This document shows, piece by piece, positions 33,451-45,163 of a stretch of DNA of 64,000 bases (the first letter of the stretch is position 1; the number at the start of each line of letters is the position of its first letter). The notes below the pieces were generated by a model. That model had not been told where the DNA came from and ran no database searches. It saw only the letters and a program-made list of their open reading frames with translations. The position numbers were made by a program, and so were the translations under genes. The stretch comes from Prostheceraeus crozeri (taxonomy: Eukaryota; Platyhelminthes; Polycladida; Euryleptidae). The stretch is taken from positions 496,001 through 560,000 of the forward strand of contig CAJQUW010002095.1 in NCBI GenBank assembly GCA_907163375.1, read 5' to 3'.

Positions 33451-36400
33451 TTGCCTACAATCCGTAAAAATTGATCAATCGTCACAAAACTGCAAGTACA
33501 CGTAGTAGAGGATGTTTTCTACCCATACACCAAAATTAATCCAAATCGGACACGCAGTATTGAATTAGGGACAATACCTTGATGTGCAGCGCTGTCAGCA
33601 ACTTGATCTGACTTCTATTAGAGAAAATATCCACTCCTACGTGTACTTGAATTTTTCTGGCAATTGATTTGTTTTTACAGATTTAAGGCAAACTTGAAAA
33701 TTTGGGAGGGGAGATGACGGATAGGTGCTGCGTTTTAATCCAGCCCCTACCGAAATTTTTCTCTAGTTCCCGAAATTCTACATGCTTGACAGTGCGCCGC
33801 TCAATAGCCTATTCTTTTCGTATTTTTGACAAGTTGTTAAAATATTTTTGAATTTTGCCCACTAAAAAGTGGAATAAAGGACTTTGATTCTACAGAAAAC
33901 CCACAATTTTTTGAATATCTTTGTTTTCTAGTCATCATATGGTAGGTTGGCTGCTATTATTAGATCCAAGAAATGAATATATCGATGATGTGACCTCATA
34001 CAAATGATCTGCAATGATTTAAGAGCAGACACAACAGCCTGAATTGGGTATTCATTACTGATGCCTTTAATAAATGTGAATGAAATAATTCTATCTTTTT
34101 ACAAAATGAATATGCCTGCTGCATTTTAGTCTTGCCATTTCAAATTGTTCTCAGCTTTATGCATTTTCTAACTCATTTTATCAACTCAAACTAATCTTGC
34201 AGTGAACTGGAGTGGACGAATCTCCTTGTAATCTGCTGAGTTGTATTCAGATCGTATGCATCTTTCAAATATCCAGATTTCTTTAGGATTATATGAATAC
34301 ACCACAATGATGTAATTCTTGTTAAAACTAGCAATCCTAAAACCCTCTATAATGCCAGTTTTAATAAATAATCGTAGAAACAAAAAAATCAAATTCAAAT
34401 TTTAGAACGCCATTTGTAAAACGATTATCTGTGACAATGAAACATCTGACAGCACCACTGATTCTCTCGTGTCCAAAATATGCTGTACACTTACTTTGAA
34501 TTGGCTCCGCTATTTAGTTTACGAGATCTTTCCCCATAACGGGGCGTGCTTGGAAAATACCTCCACGGGGCGTGGGTCAAGTTGTTTTACTTTACCGCTT
34601 GGTGTGCACGGCTTGTGGGAAATTTGTAGGTAAATACTAAAATGAATTCTGATATATTAAGCAATTTTCAAGACCATAAGTTTTTCGAAGACATAATAGC
34701 AAGACAGGTTTGACGGGTTAGCAAAATGTCATCTTTGCAAGTGTTACTTTTGGTAAAAACCAACTTTTGTTAGTCTTGAATAACATCGCATTTAATGAAT
34801 GCTTTAAATGTCACTGTTCTCACAACTTTACTGAGATTCGAAAAGATTCGAGACCTTTGCGAATTCTGTATAGTTTATTTATCATAGCTGAAATTCAGAA
34901 AATGTCTCATTACTCACATGCAGACATACCCTTGTGATTAATTACAAACCACATGATGTCAAATCCTGTAATAAACTTGGCCGCTTAAGTTGACTCGGAT
35001 ACCAGTATATCAAAGTTTTGGACTTCGTTGGACTATCGGCTACACCTTGCATTTGGGGTTCTACAGACATATTTTATTAGATATTATGCACCACATAAGG
35101 CAAATTTTGTAAACCAATTTCCCTCAGCTCTGCTTTTACTGTGCAGGGGCCTAGTTTCTGTAGGCAAAATATATTCTTACTAAATTTGCATGAAAAATTG
35201 AAGGTTTTGAAAATATTGAATTATTCAATGAAGTCTGTTATCACTTGTAAACTAAATAGACATAATACAAGGCATTCATACATAATCATATTTGCATATG
35301 AGAAGCATGTCGCAGCTTTTCCAAGTTTTTTGTTCCATTTATTTCCAATGATGAACCAAATACTGTTTGAACCAAAAAATGCTATGAAATTTCTGACATA
35401 TTTTAGCTTCTATACAACTTTAGAAAATTTACCAAGAAAGAAAGCATCGTAGCGAAACATCGTATTAGAACTCCTTCAATGTGCTTTCAATTTAAGTGCA
35501 AGCTTTGATTTAAGGCACGTCAGCTTGAAATATGTTCAAAAATTATACTAACTGCACATTAGAGAGTCTTAATTTAAGTCACTCTTCGAGTAGAAATTCA
35601 AAATTCAGGAACCCCTGCACAAGATCATGGAATGCAGTTTTGAGTCACATGAATTATCTTGATAACCACTGACTGATACCAAAAGATAGAATGATGCTAT
35701 TATTTCTATGCTGAAAATATTAGTTAAATTATGAGTCATCGAGAACAGTGAACGTTTCTGGAAAATCAGGCATCATCAAGATTGGTATGCACCCCTAATC
35801 CGGAGTCTCATACGTCTGTAATTCGTCACCCGAATATTTGGGGCCTTGTCCTTTGTCATTTCAACATCATCAAACTCAGATTTCTATCTTTTTTAATTAC
35901 CTTTGTGTCCCTTCATGTCAGACATTTTTGATTTGGTATTCAATCATTTCTAATGTGAGTTATTCCAATACAGTCTACCTTCAATCATCCAAGCATTATT
36001 ATTCCTATTCTCAAATGAAACGTTAGATATTATTTTTATCTTTTTGCCATCATTCTCTCCACTTGCTTGTCCATCAAGGAAGAGAGATTGACAGCGTGGG
36101 AAGAGACATATCAGGGATGTAGATTAAAGGCAACGGTAGTTAACTGCCGACTGTCGCATGCGAATAAATGAATTTATGAAAAAGATAATTGTGTCTCATC
36201 TTCTAACTCATAAAAATCTTCACAGGATCAATGCTTAACAGGAACTTCATATAATTCCACAATTAAATCTATCGAAAGACCATCTCTGAAAAATGCCTGT
36301 TGATGGCAGGAGGAAATTTGATTAGCATTTGTACTTATTGCACAATCATAAATGATGCCACGTTCGATATAACTCCAGTGTTAAAATGTCACTCAAAGTG

Positions 36401-37147
36401 TGTCCGGAAGCAAACTTGTCGAATTCCATGTCGACTTAAGGCAACAGTCTTAACTGTCATTTAAATACATAATCCGTCACGGGAAAGTGTGGATCAATTA
36501 GTCATTTCTTAGGAATTAGAAATTGATCAGCGATTACAGTGAAATGTTTTGCATCTGATTTCTGTTAGACAATAGAAGTCTGTCAATCACATACCTTCAC
36601 TTTCAATAGACACCAGCAGCAGTGTTTACGTCTCGCAAACTACCTCAAAAGTGTAGCAGTTATGAGTTGCACAGCTGAATTGATTAGGAATATATTTATC
36701 CACTGACCTTAGATTGTTCATTTACATTTTAAAGCTTAGATATTAATTTAAATAAATAACTAGGAAAAGCATTGTTGCGAGGAACACGTACGTTTCTAGT
36801 CGTGTTAATTTATTGATAACTAAGTGCTTGCATTGTTAACTAAGATAAAAATTTGTTTAAATATCGAAAGAAAAATGTATTTGGAAAAGTCAGTAATATT
36901 TCCTATACGAATCCACTATGAGACTATTCGTTCCACTGCTTTCATTAAAGCGTCAAACGACACGGAAGATTATTTCAGTTAAATATGAATCCTGTCATTA
37001 ATGCATTAAGATAGGCAGGTGTGAGGATAATGACATCATTTAAAAATATATCTGTGGCCTACAAATTTATTTTCATCGCTATTGGTGACCTCCTTAAATT
37101 ACAGAAGTGCTAATAATCTATGTTGTAATCACAGAGCTAATTTGCTT
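33451..37147. other. About 3.7 kb without a recognised gene
   Basis: AT-rich. A small patch at 34540-34590 contains ACGGGGCGTG twice 32 bp apart. No other structure or coding signal was recognised. Confidence 0.5.
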
Positions 37148-37505
37148 TGTGTGCGTGTTTCGTTGATGCTGATGGTAACGGCCAGAACAAGTCTCGTGGG
37201 GCAAGAAGACCAATTTTCCATTGAACGTGATGCAAATTCAAACTAGAATTCAGTGATAAAAAAAGAGAAGGATTCTACGAAGTACGAAATCGTTGTCATT
37301 TCAAATAAGAGCATCTGAAAATGAAACATAAAGAAACTATTATAATTTCTCTGTAAATATAAAACTATTCTTATGAAATAGCTTGCAATGCGAGTATGTG
37401 CCCGCAAAGATAAGCTGCCTTGTCTGCGTGTTTCGGTCTTTGGATAACTTTCCTCAATACTGAAGAAGATCAATTTTCCATCGAACGTAATGCAAATTCA
37501 AGCCT
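37148..37505. repeat. Two direct repeats about 260 bp apart
   Basis: Segments 37148-37242 and 37422-37502 share GCGTGTTTCG near their starts and a core CAATTTTCCAT.GAACGT.A followed by TGCAAATTCAA (starting 37211 and 37471). A diverged local duplication or the two ends of a decayed insertion. Confidence 0.7.
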
Positions 37506-39097
37506 GATTCTGACGAACTAAAACACTGACACCACATTAAACATACACAGTCAGGAAATTTAGATTGTGGAGAGTGGAACGGTGACAATGAAATTTCCAT
37601 TTGACCAATTTATCACGGAGAAAATTTGAGTCAAAAATACGTGTATGTGCTTTTCACTACATAAGAGAGGGTTCTCTCATAAGAGAGGCTTTTGCAATGC
37701 GTGCGCTTGGTCAATGGTAGCCCCACACAAAGGAAATGGGAGCAAAGCTTCATGCGATACACATAGTGGCACAAAAATTGAAAGCTTTTTCACTTGGATG
37801 CAGTTGTCAACGGCTTAATCATAGGGTTAGAATCAGTCATGTAAGCAATTCTAGGCTTTTCATTGTTGGTTCATGTCCCAACTTAGTTCCCACGGATGTG
37901 ACGCGACCTTTAGTCAATTTCCATTCTAGTCAATCTCAGATCAACAGTCTACATGTATTTCTATGATCTCTGTGATTGTAATATAGTTGTGTCATGTAGC
38001 TAGTAGTGTTGTGCAGCATGTTTTGTACCGTCAGGATTCGATCTTTGATGGAATTTAATTCATTAAAAGACTGGCCTTGCTGCCCGTCATGTCGAGGACT
38101 AGATACTTCCGCTGAAATGAGCTTTCTGGACTAAGTCATCCCTGTTCCCTCTTTTGCTTCACTGCTGCCAAAGGCATACATTAAATTATAACTTAAAATC
38201 AGTTCAAATTGCGTTCAAGATGAATAAATGCGTCTGACTGTGTTGAAATCAGATCATTAACCGAAATCAGTACAAATACCCCTTATAAACAATTCCCTCT
38301 TCCCTTCAAGCATTTCCCTTTTTATAAGTAATTGGCGGCTTTCAGTCATATTTTATCGTCAAACTTTGTATTTCAAGAATTTCATTTCGGATAACAAAAG
38401 CAGCAGCTACTCAAACAGATCAACAATTGCAGCTTTCGTATCTCCTTTTTGACGAGTCTCAAATTGTCACATCTCGACCGCAGCGAAATAACTTAGGTAT
38501 CATGAACGCAACCTAAATTCCAGAACTGCGTTCCGGCCACTTTGAACGCTCCTCATATTTCACCGCAGATGAGGAGATACGAGGAAAGGTGGAATTGGGG
38601 CATTGAGATCTTTTACCTTCTCATCTAACTATCCCTCGACGACTTTTCTTGCTTGACATAATCAGGTTGAAGTTGGAGAGGGGACGGGATCAGGCCTCGG
38701 GCCTTTTGAAGCTTTGGTGTTGTGATTGAGGCGACCAACTGCCGCCAATACAAAGAGAAAGCAACAACGAAGCAAGAAGAAGAAAATATTTCACAGTCGG
38801 GCTCTCTTTCTCGATATTTTGGGGTCTGGAGAACGAAATTGACATGACAATCAAAGTTTGAAAATGCTATGAGAATAGAGTCGGAATTTTTGATGATCTG
38901 TTTGAAACTCTCCGACCCCTGTCATTTATACAACTCCAAAACTCTCATCCCGAGCAAATTCGTAGAGAAATTGGCAAAATTATGCAGGGAATTATGAAAC
39001 ATGCTGAAATGGTGAGAGTTGTTATAGCAAATAGGAAATTGTACAACGCATGTTTTTAGAAGCAAAGTCACATCGTAGACTGGGTGCATCGACTTGC
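37506..39097. other. AT-rich sequence, no gene recognised
   Basis: Includes a frame at 37736-37966 (76 codons) without a known motif. Slightly GC-richer around 38440-38780, again without a recognisable exon. Confidence 0.45.
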
Positions 39098-39120
39098 ATA
39101 TATATATATATATATATATA
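39098..39120. repeat. (AT)n microsatellite
   Basis: About 23 bp of uninterrupted alternating A and T. Confidence 0.95.
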
Positions 39121-39209
39121 CATCCCCTGTAAAAAGTGAGGAATGACGGCAGAAAGAGAATGAAAACCCGCTGCTTGTCATCGGTCAATTTAGTTGCACA
39201 GATTAGCTC

Positions 39210-39280
39210 CGATCTAGGTTATGCTGCTAGATCTTAAGAGTACCGAAATTACTGAAGCATGCAGTACTTGCAGATTCTTG
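39210..39280. repeat. Dispersed repeat family R2, copy 2
   Basis: The same orientation as 7958-8030: CGATCTAGGT, TGCTAGATCTTAAGAG, GAAGCATGCAGTACTTG, GATTCTT. The flanks do not align clearly. Confidence 0.6.
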
Positions 39281-40542
39281 TCTTGGAAATTAATTTGTCA
39301 AAATATATTTTACCAATAAAGGAGAATGAGAATAATCACGAATCCCAGCAAAAGTGCCTTCTTGCCGGGTATACGAAACCTTGACATTTTCAGATGGTTG
39401 CCAGATGTTATGGAGAAATCAATAGCGAAAACAATAATGACAATATGATTTCATGAATCAATTATACCGATTCGTAATATTCTTTTGCAGCACTTGATAC
39501 TTTCTCCATTATATAAAACTCCAAAATGTCGGGAAATTGAGAAAGTAGCGTGATGCAAAATATCTTGAAATAACTGAACGATCTACCGATGTGACAAAAG
39601 GATGGAATGAAGCATTGACAATACTAGGCACTGCAAAATCATTGTTTTGGAAAATAATAGAAACTTTGTTTGTTTGATGTCGTTGTTTGATCTTCTGCAA
39701 ATATCGACGATTGAAGAAAGGGCATGATTTAATCTTGATACTTATACTTTTACACAAAGTAGATTTCCTGATGCACAAAATCTCATGACCGTGGTTAGTG
39801 CATTATCATATGTCATGAAGGCGTTGTTCTGTATTTGTCTTGCTAATCCATTGAGTTTGGGCAACCATATTAAGAGAAATTAGGTGTCACATATTGTTAA
39901 AATCTATAATAGGTTGTTATTATGGTTAATCACATGTTACCAAATCATCATATGAGTGAATCTTTTGCATATCACCTCTGGAAACGTAGGGATATTCCTT
40001 AACCCCAAGCAGACCGAATCAGACCGGATGGGACGAATGTATCCTTGTCGCATTTTATGGGTAGACCCTTTAAAACTATAACACGTGACCTACGTGAAAT
40101 TTGATATAAATTGCCAATCAAATTCATCCTATTGTTCGATAGCAGTTGACGGTTGATGACTTTCTCGCGGGGAGACTGCATCATACAATTACATGCAATG
40201 CAATTACAATTATACAGTTACAATCATGCAATACTCCTCTATGTTAAAACCGTGCGCAAGTTGACTCCAAGCTGCATCGGGCTTACCTCTTAGGCCTACC
40301 ATATCTGATACTTTTTGAATTGACGAAGTCCGCGGACGTAGGCCTAAGAATATACTGTCATTAATTGTAATAGGGGATTTAATTGATTTTGCACAATAAT
40401 AGACAACAGGCAGTAGACATCGGCTTATACGGTTAAGCAAGCCTAAATAGCTAGCAATGTATAGCTTAATTGCAGAAGCGGCGAAGCGCATGACAACGTA
40501 CAGGCGAATTGTATGAGCCTATACATTAAGGATATTCCAAAA
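39281..40542. other. AT-rich sequence, no gene recognised
   Basis: A 12-bp perfect inverted repeat (TCTTAGGCCTAC at 40288-40299 with its complement at 40338-40349) is the only clear structure; it contains the recurrent palindrome TAGGCCTA at both ends. Confidence 0.5.
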
Positions 40543-41204
40543 AAAATTTCAGGCTTTTCCGGCATTAATTGAGGAACTTGATCTAGATGAGGAAAGCGAG
40601 TGACGTAAGTGTGAAAGGTTCATGGATATTATGACGGACGAATTCCAGAAACTGTGATAAGCATTTACAATGTATCTTCATGAAGCTGCAACAAAAAAAG
40701 ATGTGCGACTAAATGAAAAGTTAAGAAATTCCTTGCAAATTTAGACAAAGTTTTTGACATGACAATTAAATCTGGGGAATGACTTACAAAGAAAAACGAG
40801 AAATTTCACGGTCTGCAAGTAAATGCGAATTCACAGCTGGCTATGCAGCTACAACAGACGACTCGGCATTGATGCACCCATCGAAGAGAATGCGGGTGCA
40901 TTCTGAACGAGATTCGACAAATTATGAAGTCATGTGTGATGGACAAAACTTTGAAATTGATGAGCAAGAGGGCGAATACTTCACCGAATCCTGCGGTGAT
41001 GAGATTGAATGCAGCTCCACATTTGATTACATTGAAAGATCGTCAACAAATTTAGCAGTTATTATGATGTCTTGCATTTTGAGTGCAAAGGAAATGGTGA
41101 CAATCTGCATGAAAATGAAAGATGAGAGCGTGAACATGACCTCTCCGAGTAAGTCAGCAATTTGGAAACACAGCATCAAAGAGGAGATGAAAGTTGAAGA
41201 TTAA
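40543..41204 (+). pseudogene. Degraded coding sequence, possibly BED-finger transposase or host exon
   Basis: One frame from 40543 reads KKFQAFPALIEELDLDEESE, then after a TGA RKCERFMDIMTDEFQKL, then after two stops YLHEAATKKDVRLNEKLRNS. A second frame from the ATG at 40779 stays open for 141 codons. It is rich in Ser, Glu and Asp (ending its acidic part around YFTESCGDEIECSSTFDY) and ends SPSKSAIWKHSIKEE, which resembles the start of a BED zinc finger without its Cys/His ligands. Composition looks protein-like and unlike nearby AT-rich frames. TTTCAG precedes GCTTTTCC at 40553 and GTAAGT lies at about 40605, so exon structure is also conceivable. Family unassigned; hAT/ZBED origin is a guess. 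Confidence 0.33.
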
Positions 41205-42241
41205 ATTTGAAAATTTGAAGACGACTGATAGTAATTTTTTTTTACTTTAAAGCAATAGAAAAACTAAGGTCTCATGCATTTATTTCAAAACGTTGAAAGA
41301 AGAAGAACGTCAAGCTCTTTGCCTATCAAGCAAAAATTCGGAGATCAGACCGGCAGCATTGATTTTGTCAAGTGGGACTGTTGAACTTTTTCTGTTTGAA
41401 TAAGTCAGGTTCTTGACCAATTTGAGGCCTGGAGTTACATTCACATGAATGTTTGAGGCATGACAGCTTTGGATGTGCTTTGGATCACATTGCAACAGAG
41501 ATGCGGAATGACAATTTGCTGACATTGAAATTCATGAATGTAAGGCAACACTGAACAGTGTATTTTTATGATAATAAAATCGATTTGTTGGAGACACTTT
41601 TTCCACTTACAAAGGAAATGCTTCGCCCTGTAATTCAAAACAACATTTCTCATCTCTAGGTACCACAGCCCACTGAATAGAAGAAAAATCTCATTTTTGG
41701 AATATCCCATAGCTGTTACCATATCAGTAGCATACATGTATATGATTTTGCATTTACCTTCACTTGATAATAGGCAATTAATTACTTATCATAGGCACTA
41801 TATTTTAGGGCTGCTATTCTGCAATATTTAGGCAAGTGTTAGAGCGTAAGGAGCACAACAATGACCAATCAATAGGCCCACCTCCTCCAAGTGAATCGTT
41901 GCTTTAAACATTGCTTTAATTTCTTATTGATTAAAAACCGCATTGAATAAACCGCCCGTGCTCTAGTAGCCTACTACTTTGGGCTACTACTACATAGGCG
42001 AACATGCTCAAATTCTTATATATCTCAAAATCTTATGTTCAGTGGGCTAAGTCCCTATTTTTATAGGCATAAATCAAATTTTATTTTACGATGACGAACC
42101 CTGATATATAATACAGATATGTAATGCACCTCAAAATTACTCTCAAAAGAAAATTCCTGGCAAAATGTGGTTAGACCTAAACATGGGGCTAAACGAAAAC
42201 AAACAATGAAATATCATGTATCACACAACTTCTCATTCAAA
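41205..42241. other. About 1 kb, no confirmed gene
   Basis: Minus-strand frames at 41310-41525 and 41441-41737 show no motif I can name. They may be further decayed transposon sequence. Confidence 0.4.
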
Positions 42242-42594
42242 CTACGCAGAATTATGTATTGTGTGTTCGTTTTCAAAGTCGATGACTCGTTGTCCTTCCT
42301 CTTCCAGCACCAATATACCAACCGGTATTTTGTCAACCATGTTTAGTTTTTTCACCAGATGCTGACCGCGTTGTTTATATCTTAGATAAACAAGAGCCGG
42401 AAATAGTTCTGATGAAACGCGTCGACGCAGTGGCGATTTGATGATCTCGGTCTCGCTGAATAGTCTTTCGATCGTGCCTCTCGTCCCTGCAATAGACAGG
42501 ATCCTTTAAGCTGCTTCTCTAAGCAGAGGAATCGTAGCTGTAGTTTCCTTCCTCCACAATGATGTTCCTCCAGAGAGTAGGGTAAAAGCTGACT
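42242..42594 (-). pseudogene. hAT transposase C-terminal (dimerisation) domain relic
   Basis: The minus strand reads in one frame from about 42594 to a TAG at 42242-42244 with a single internal TAA near 42511. It gives SLWRKETTATIPLLREAA, then RILSIAGTRGTIERLFSE, then TEIIKSPLRRRVSSEL and ALVYLRYKQRGQHLVKKL. This is the hAT C-terminal dimerisation pattern (W....P.L...A..ILSI..TS...ER.FS...I....R..L....V..L..L). The frame continues to an acidic tail and natural-looking stop. Upstream catalytic sequence is not recognisable, so it is a truncated or strongly decayed copy. It lies on the opposite strand from the sequence at 40543-41204 and is probably a separate insertion. Confidence 0.78.
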
Positions 42595-44630
42595 GTGTCA
42601 ATTTGTGTGAATCACACTAAGAGCTCTCAATGCTCGAATTCGAGAGAGAGACAAAGTCAGACTGAAGACACAGCAAAATGCACTGCTCAGTACAACCCGA
42701 AAGCATCTGTAACGTACTGACTAATTAATGTCAACGATTGAATGTATATTTTGTTGTTAGAGGGCTTATTGGATTCTATTGGGATTTATTGGGATTAGGG
42801 TGGATTTTTGGTAGCACAATCCAACCCAACCCCAATAGCTACTGTGATCCCAATCCCAACAGCAAGTCTGGTGGTAACGCAACGCTGACTTGGGTTGTGC
42901 TTTGATTTGAACTCACGAAGAGAATCATTAATGCAGCTCATCAGAGATAAAACTTTTCAACTAAATTTGCAGCTGCACAATGCAGTTCATTTCATTTACA
43001 TTGACACCATATGCATTTTCTCAAGGAAGAAATGAGTCCTTTGCCTTGCATGTATTAATTTCTATGCAGCTTTCGAGTCAGTGGACATTAAATGGTCTAT
43101 AAGACGAGACTGAAGAGGCTACTTCAAAATGGCACTTTAAATAAAAGTAGTGAATACCCAACTTGCAAACCGCTCGCCACTGCGTGGTTAATGGCCGGCC
43201 AACTTCAAGGAATCTGCAAGGACAGCTGAGCCATTACACACTTCACTAAGGAGATAATCAGTTCTATCTGTCAACCAGGCATCTGAACAAAGATTACTTC
43301 GAAGATTCTCATTTTAAATCTGTTTATTCGTTGCAAGACAACTGAGTTTGCATTTTGCGAATTTCGTAAACGAATACGTCGAATCATATCCATTTGATGT
43401 CAATGATTTCTCACCGTTAGTGAGATGAAGTCACATATAAATATTTGAAGACTGGAGATGTGAATTCAACAATTTATAATCCAAATTTTCATCCAAGCTA
43501 GCGACAGCAATTTGTAGTATTGAAAGGAAATGTGCGTGCAGATGTAGTCAGAGCAGAAGGTTAAATTTCTTACCTTGTTGAGAGCAAGAAAAAGCAATTT
43601 TTCGAACCAAATTCCTTTTCTCAGCTGAATATTACGATAAAAACATTTTTGTCGGATATTATGTGTTATCAGTGAGAATTTTCTAAAAGTTAAAAAATTT
43701 CGCATCTGGAAATTTTACTTAACTGTAATCCATAAACGCCATGAGCGTTTCCTTATATCAGGAAGTTAGAACGAGTCAAAATTGAACTGCACATCGTATT
43801 CATGTTTAATACATCGTGTTTCATGCAGTTTAACAACCTCGATCTTAATTCCATACAAGCAGAACGTTCCACTATATCCGGCAAGATATTTTATGAATAG
43901 GATAGGCAGCAAATTACTTCAAAAAGTCGTCAGAAAGCAGTCTTTGAGGACGCAGAGAGATAACTGTGTACATACTTTCATGATGCGCTGTTTCAATTAA
44001 TATACAGTGTTACTAAACAGTCATGAGGCTAGGAAAGTTAGTTTCGAATATGGATTTTGAATGAGGAATACTACATTGTCTAAAATGGCATTTATAAGGT
44101 GTTTCAATAAAAATAGACGCTGGGGTGATTTTTCAGCGACAAATTTTGTTGAATGCAAGAGCTTCATTTACCTTTCTTTTCCTCTCTTTCCCAAATACAC
44201 GGCAGTTTTCGATTTTTTAGGTCTATTGACTTCAATCGGTTCTTCGATAAAACATGTGGCATTGGCTTACACGTAGGTTTCGGTATTTTAGAAATGCTCA
44301 TTTCAATGTGTTGCATGCATTGAAGCCTATTTTCTTCTGTGTATTCGAAAAGCCTGATGACCACAACTAAGCGGATGTGGCTGCCAATCCACCAAATTGA
44401 GATGTGAAACCTAAACTTTTATAAGACACAAGTTCATCAAAATTGACTTTATATTTCAATGAATATGATGCGTCTAATTAGCTGCAATTTTATAATGAGT
44501 CTTATCAGTGGTGCATCTTTTTGTACATTCAGACCAAATTCAGGCAATCTTGAATTCCATTCATCTTGAGATAACTGATGGATTGATCATGATATCAGTC
44601 AACTTTCATTAAAAGATTCGGTTGTCTTCA
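42595..44630. other. About 2 kb; a short GGGATT-rich inverted patch, no gene
   Basis: At 42770-42865 TTGGGATTAGGGTGG-like sequence is followed by its rough inverse (CCAACCCAACCCCAATAG, GATCCCAATCCCAAC). It resembles small patches near 4260, 5265, 56700 and 57485. Otherwise nothing recognised. Confidence 0.45.
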
Positions 44631-44782
44631 TGTTGAAATCCTGCGTCAAAGAGAGCCTTCAATTTTCCTACTGATCAAATCTGTTGATCACTTATGAAAT
44701 TAAAATATATAGCAAAATAATCTGTTGAATTGAACATGAGGATTAATATGGCACAAAGTTCGTTAAAATTGAACCAGAAATT
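44631..44782. repeat. Dispersed repeat family R3, copy 2
   Basis: Aligns with 13135-13280 in the same orientation with several indels. Confidence 0.6.
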
Positions 44783-45091
44783 AATGCGAAAATAATTATT
44801 GAAAAAACATTAAAGATCTCAATGATTCTTTCGCTTTTACAATCACCTATTGAAATCCCTACTAATTATGTAATCGATCATATTACCCCCACTTTTATGA
44901 GTATTCCGTTTCCCAGTCATATTACATCTTCCTTCATGACTTACTAACCCTACTTAATTCAATGTATTTTTGAATCGCCCTCAAAAATTACGGCACAACA
45001 TAATTGGAGCATTTTCCTTTCAATGGTGGTGTGAATTTTTGCTACATTGGTCATCGTGCTGCTATAAACTTAACAGACGGACAACAACTGC

Positions 45092-45163
45092 GCGTCTTGG
45101 TGGATTTGAACCACCGACTTCTGGCATTCTAGGCCAACGCATTGCCAACTGAGCTATCGACGG
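45092..45163 (-). tRNA. tRNA-like sequence, degenerate tRNA or SINE head
   Basis: On the minus strand, 72 nt with a pol III A box (TAGCTCAGTTGG) and B box (GGTTCAAATCC). There is a 5-bp anticodon stem with loop CTAGAAT (anticodon position AGA, nominally Ser), a 5-nt variable loop, and a perfect 5-bp T stem GGTGG/CCACC with loop TTCAAAT. The acceptor stem pairs at only about 4 of 7 positions and the D stem is poor. A true tRNA-Ser would have a long variable arm, which is absent. It is therefore more likely a tRNA-derived SINE head or tRNA pseudogene than a working tRNA. Confidence 0.5.

Noticed and set aside
40779-42594. A single hAT element joining the BED-like frame to the hAT C-terminal relic
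   Set aside because: The two parts lie on opposite strands and no matching ends were seen, so they are listed separately.
44970-45152. Frame ending RLGGFEPPTSGILG
   Set aside because: This string is the familiar mistranslation of the complement of a tRNA-like sequence, here at 45092-45163.
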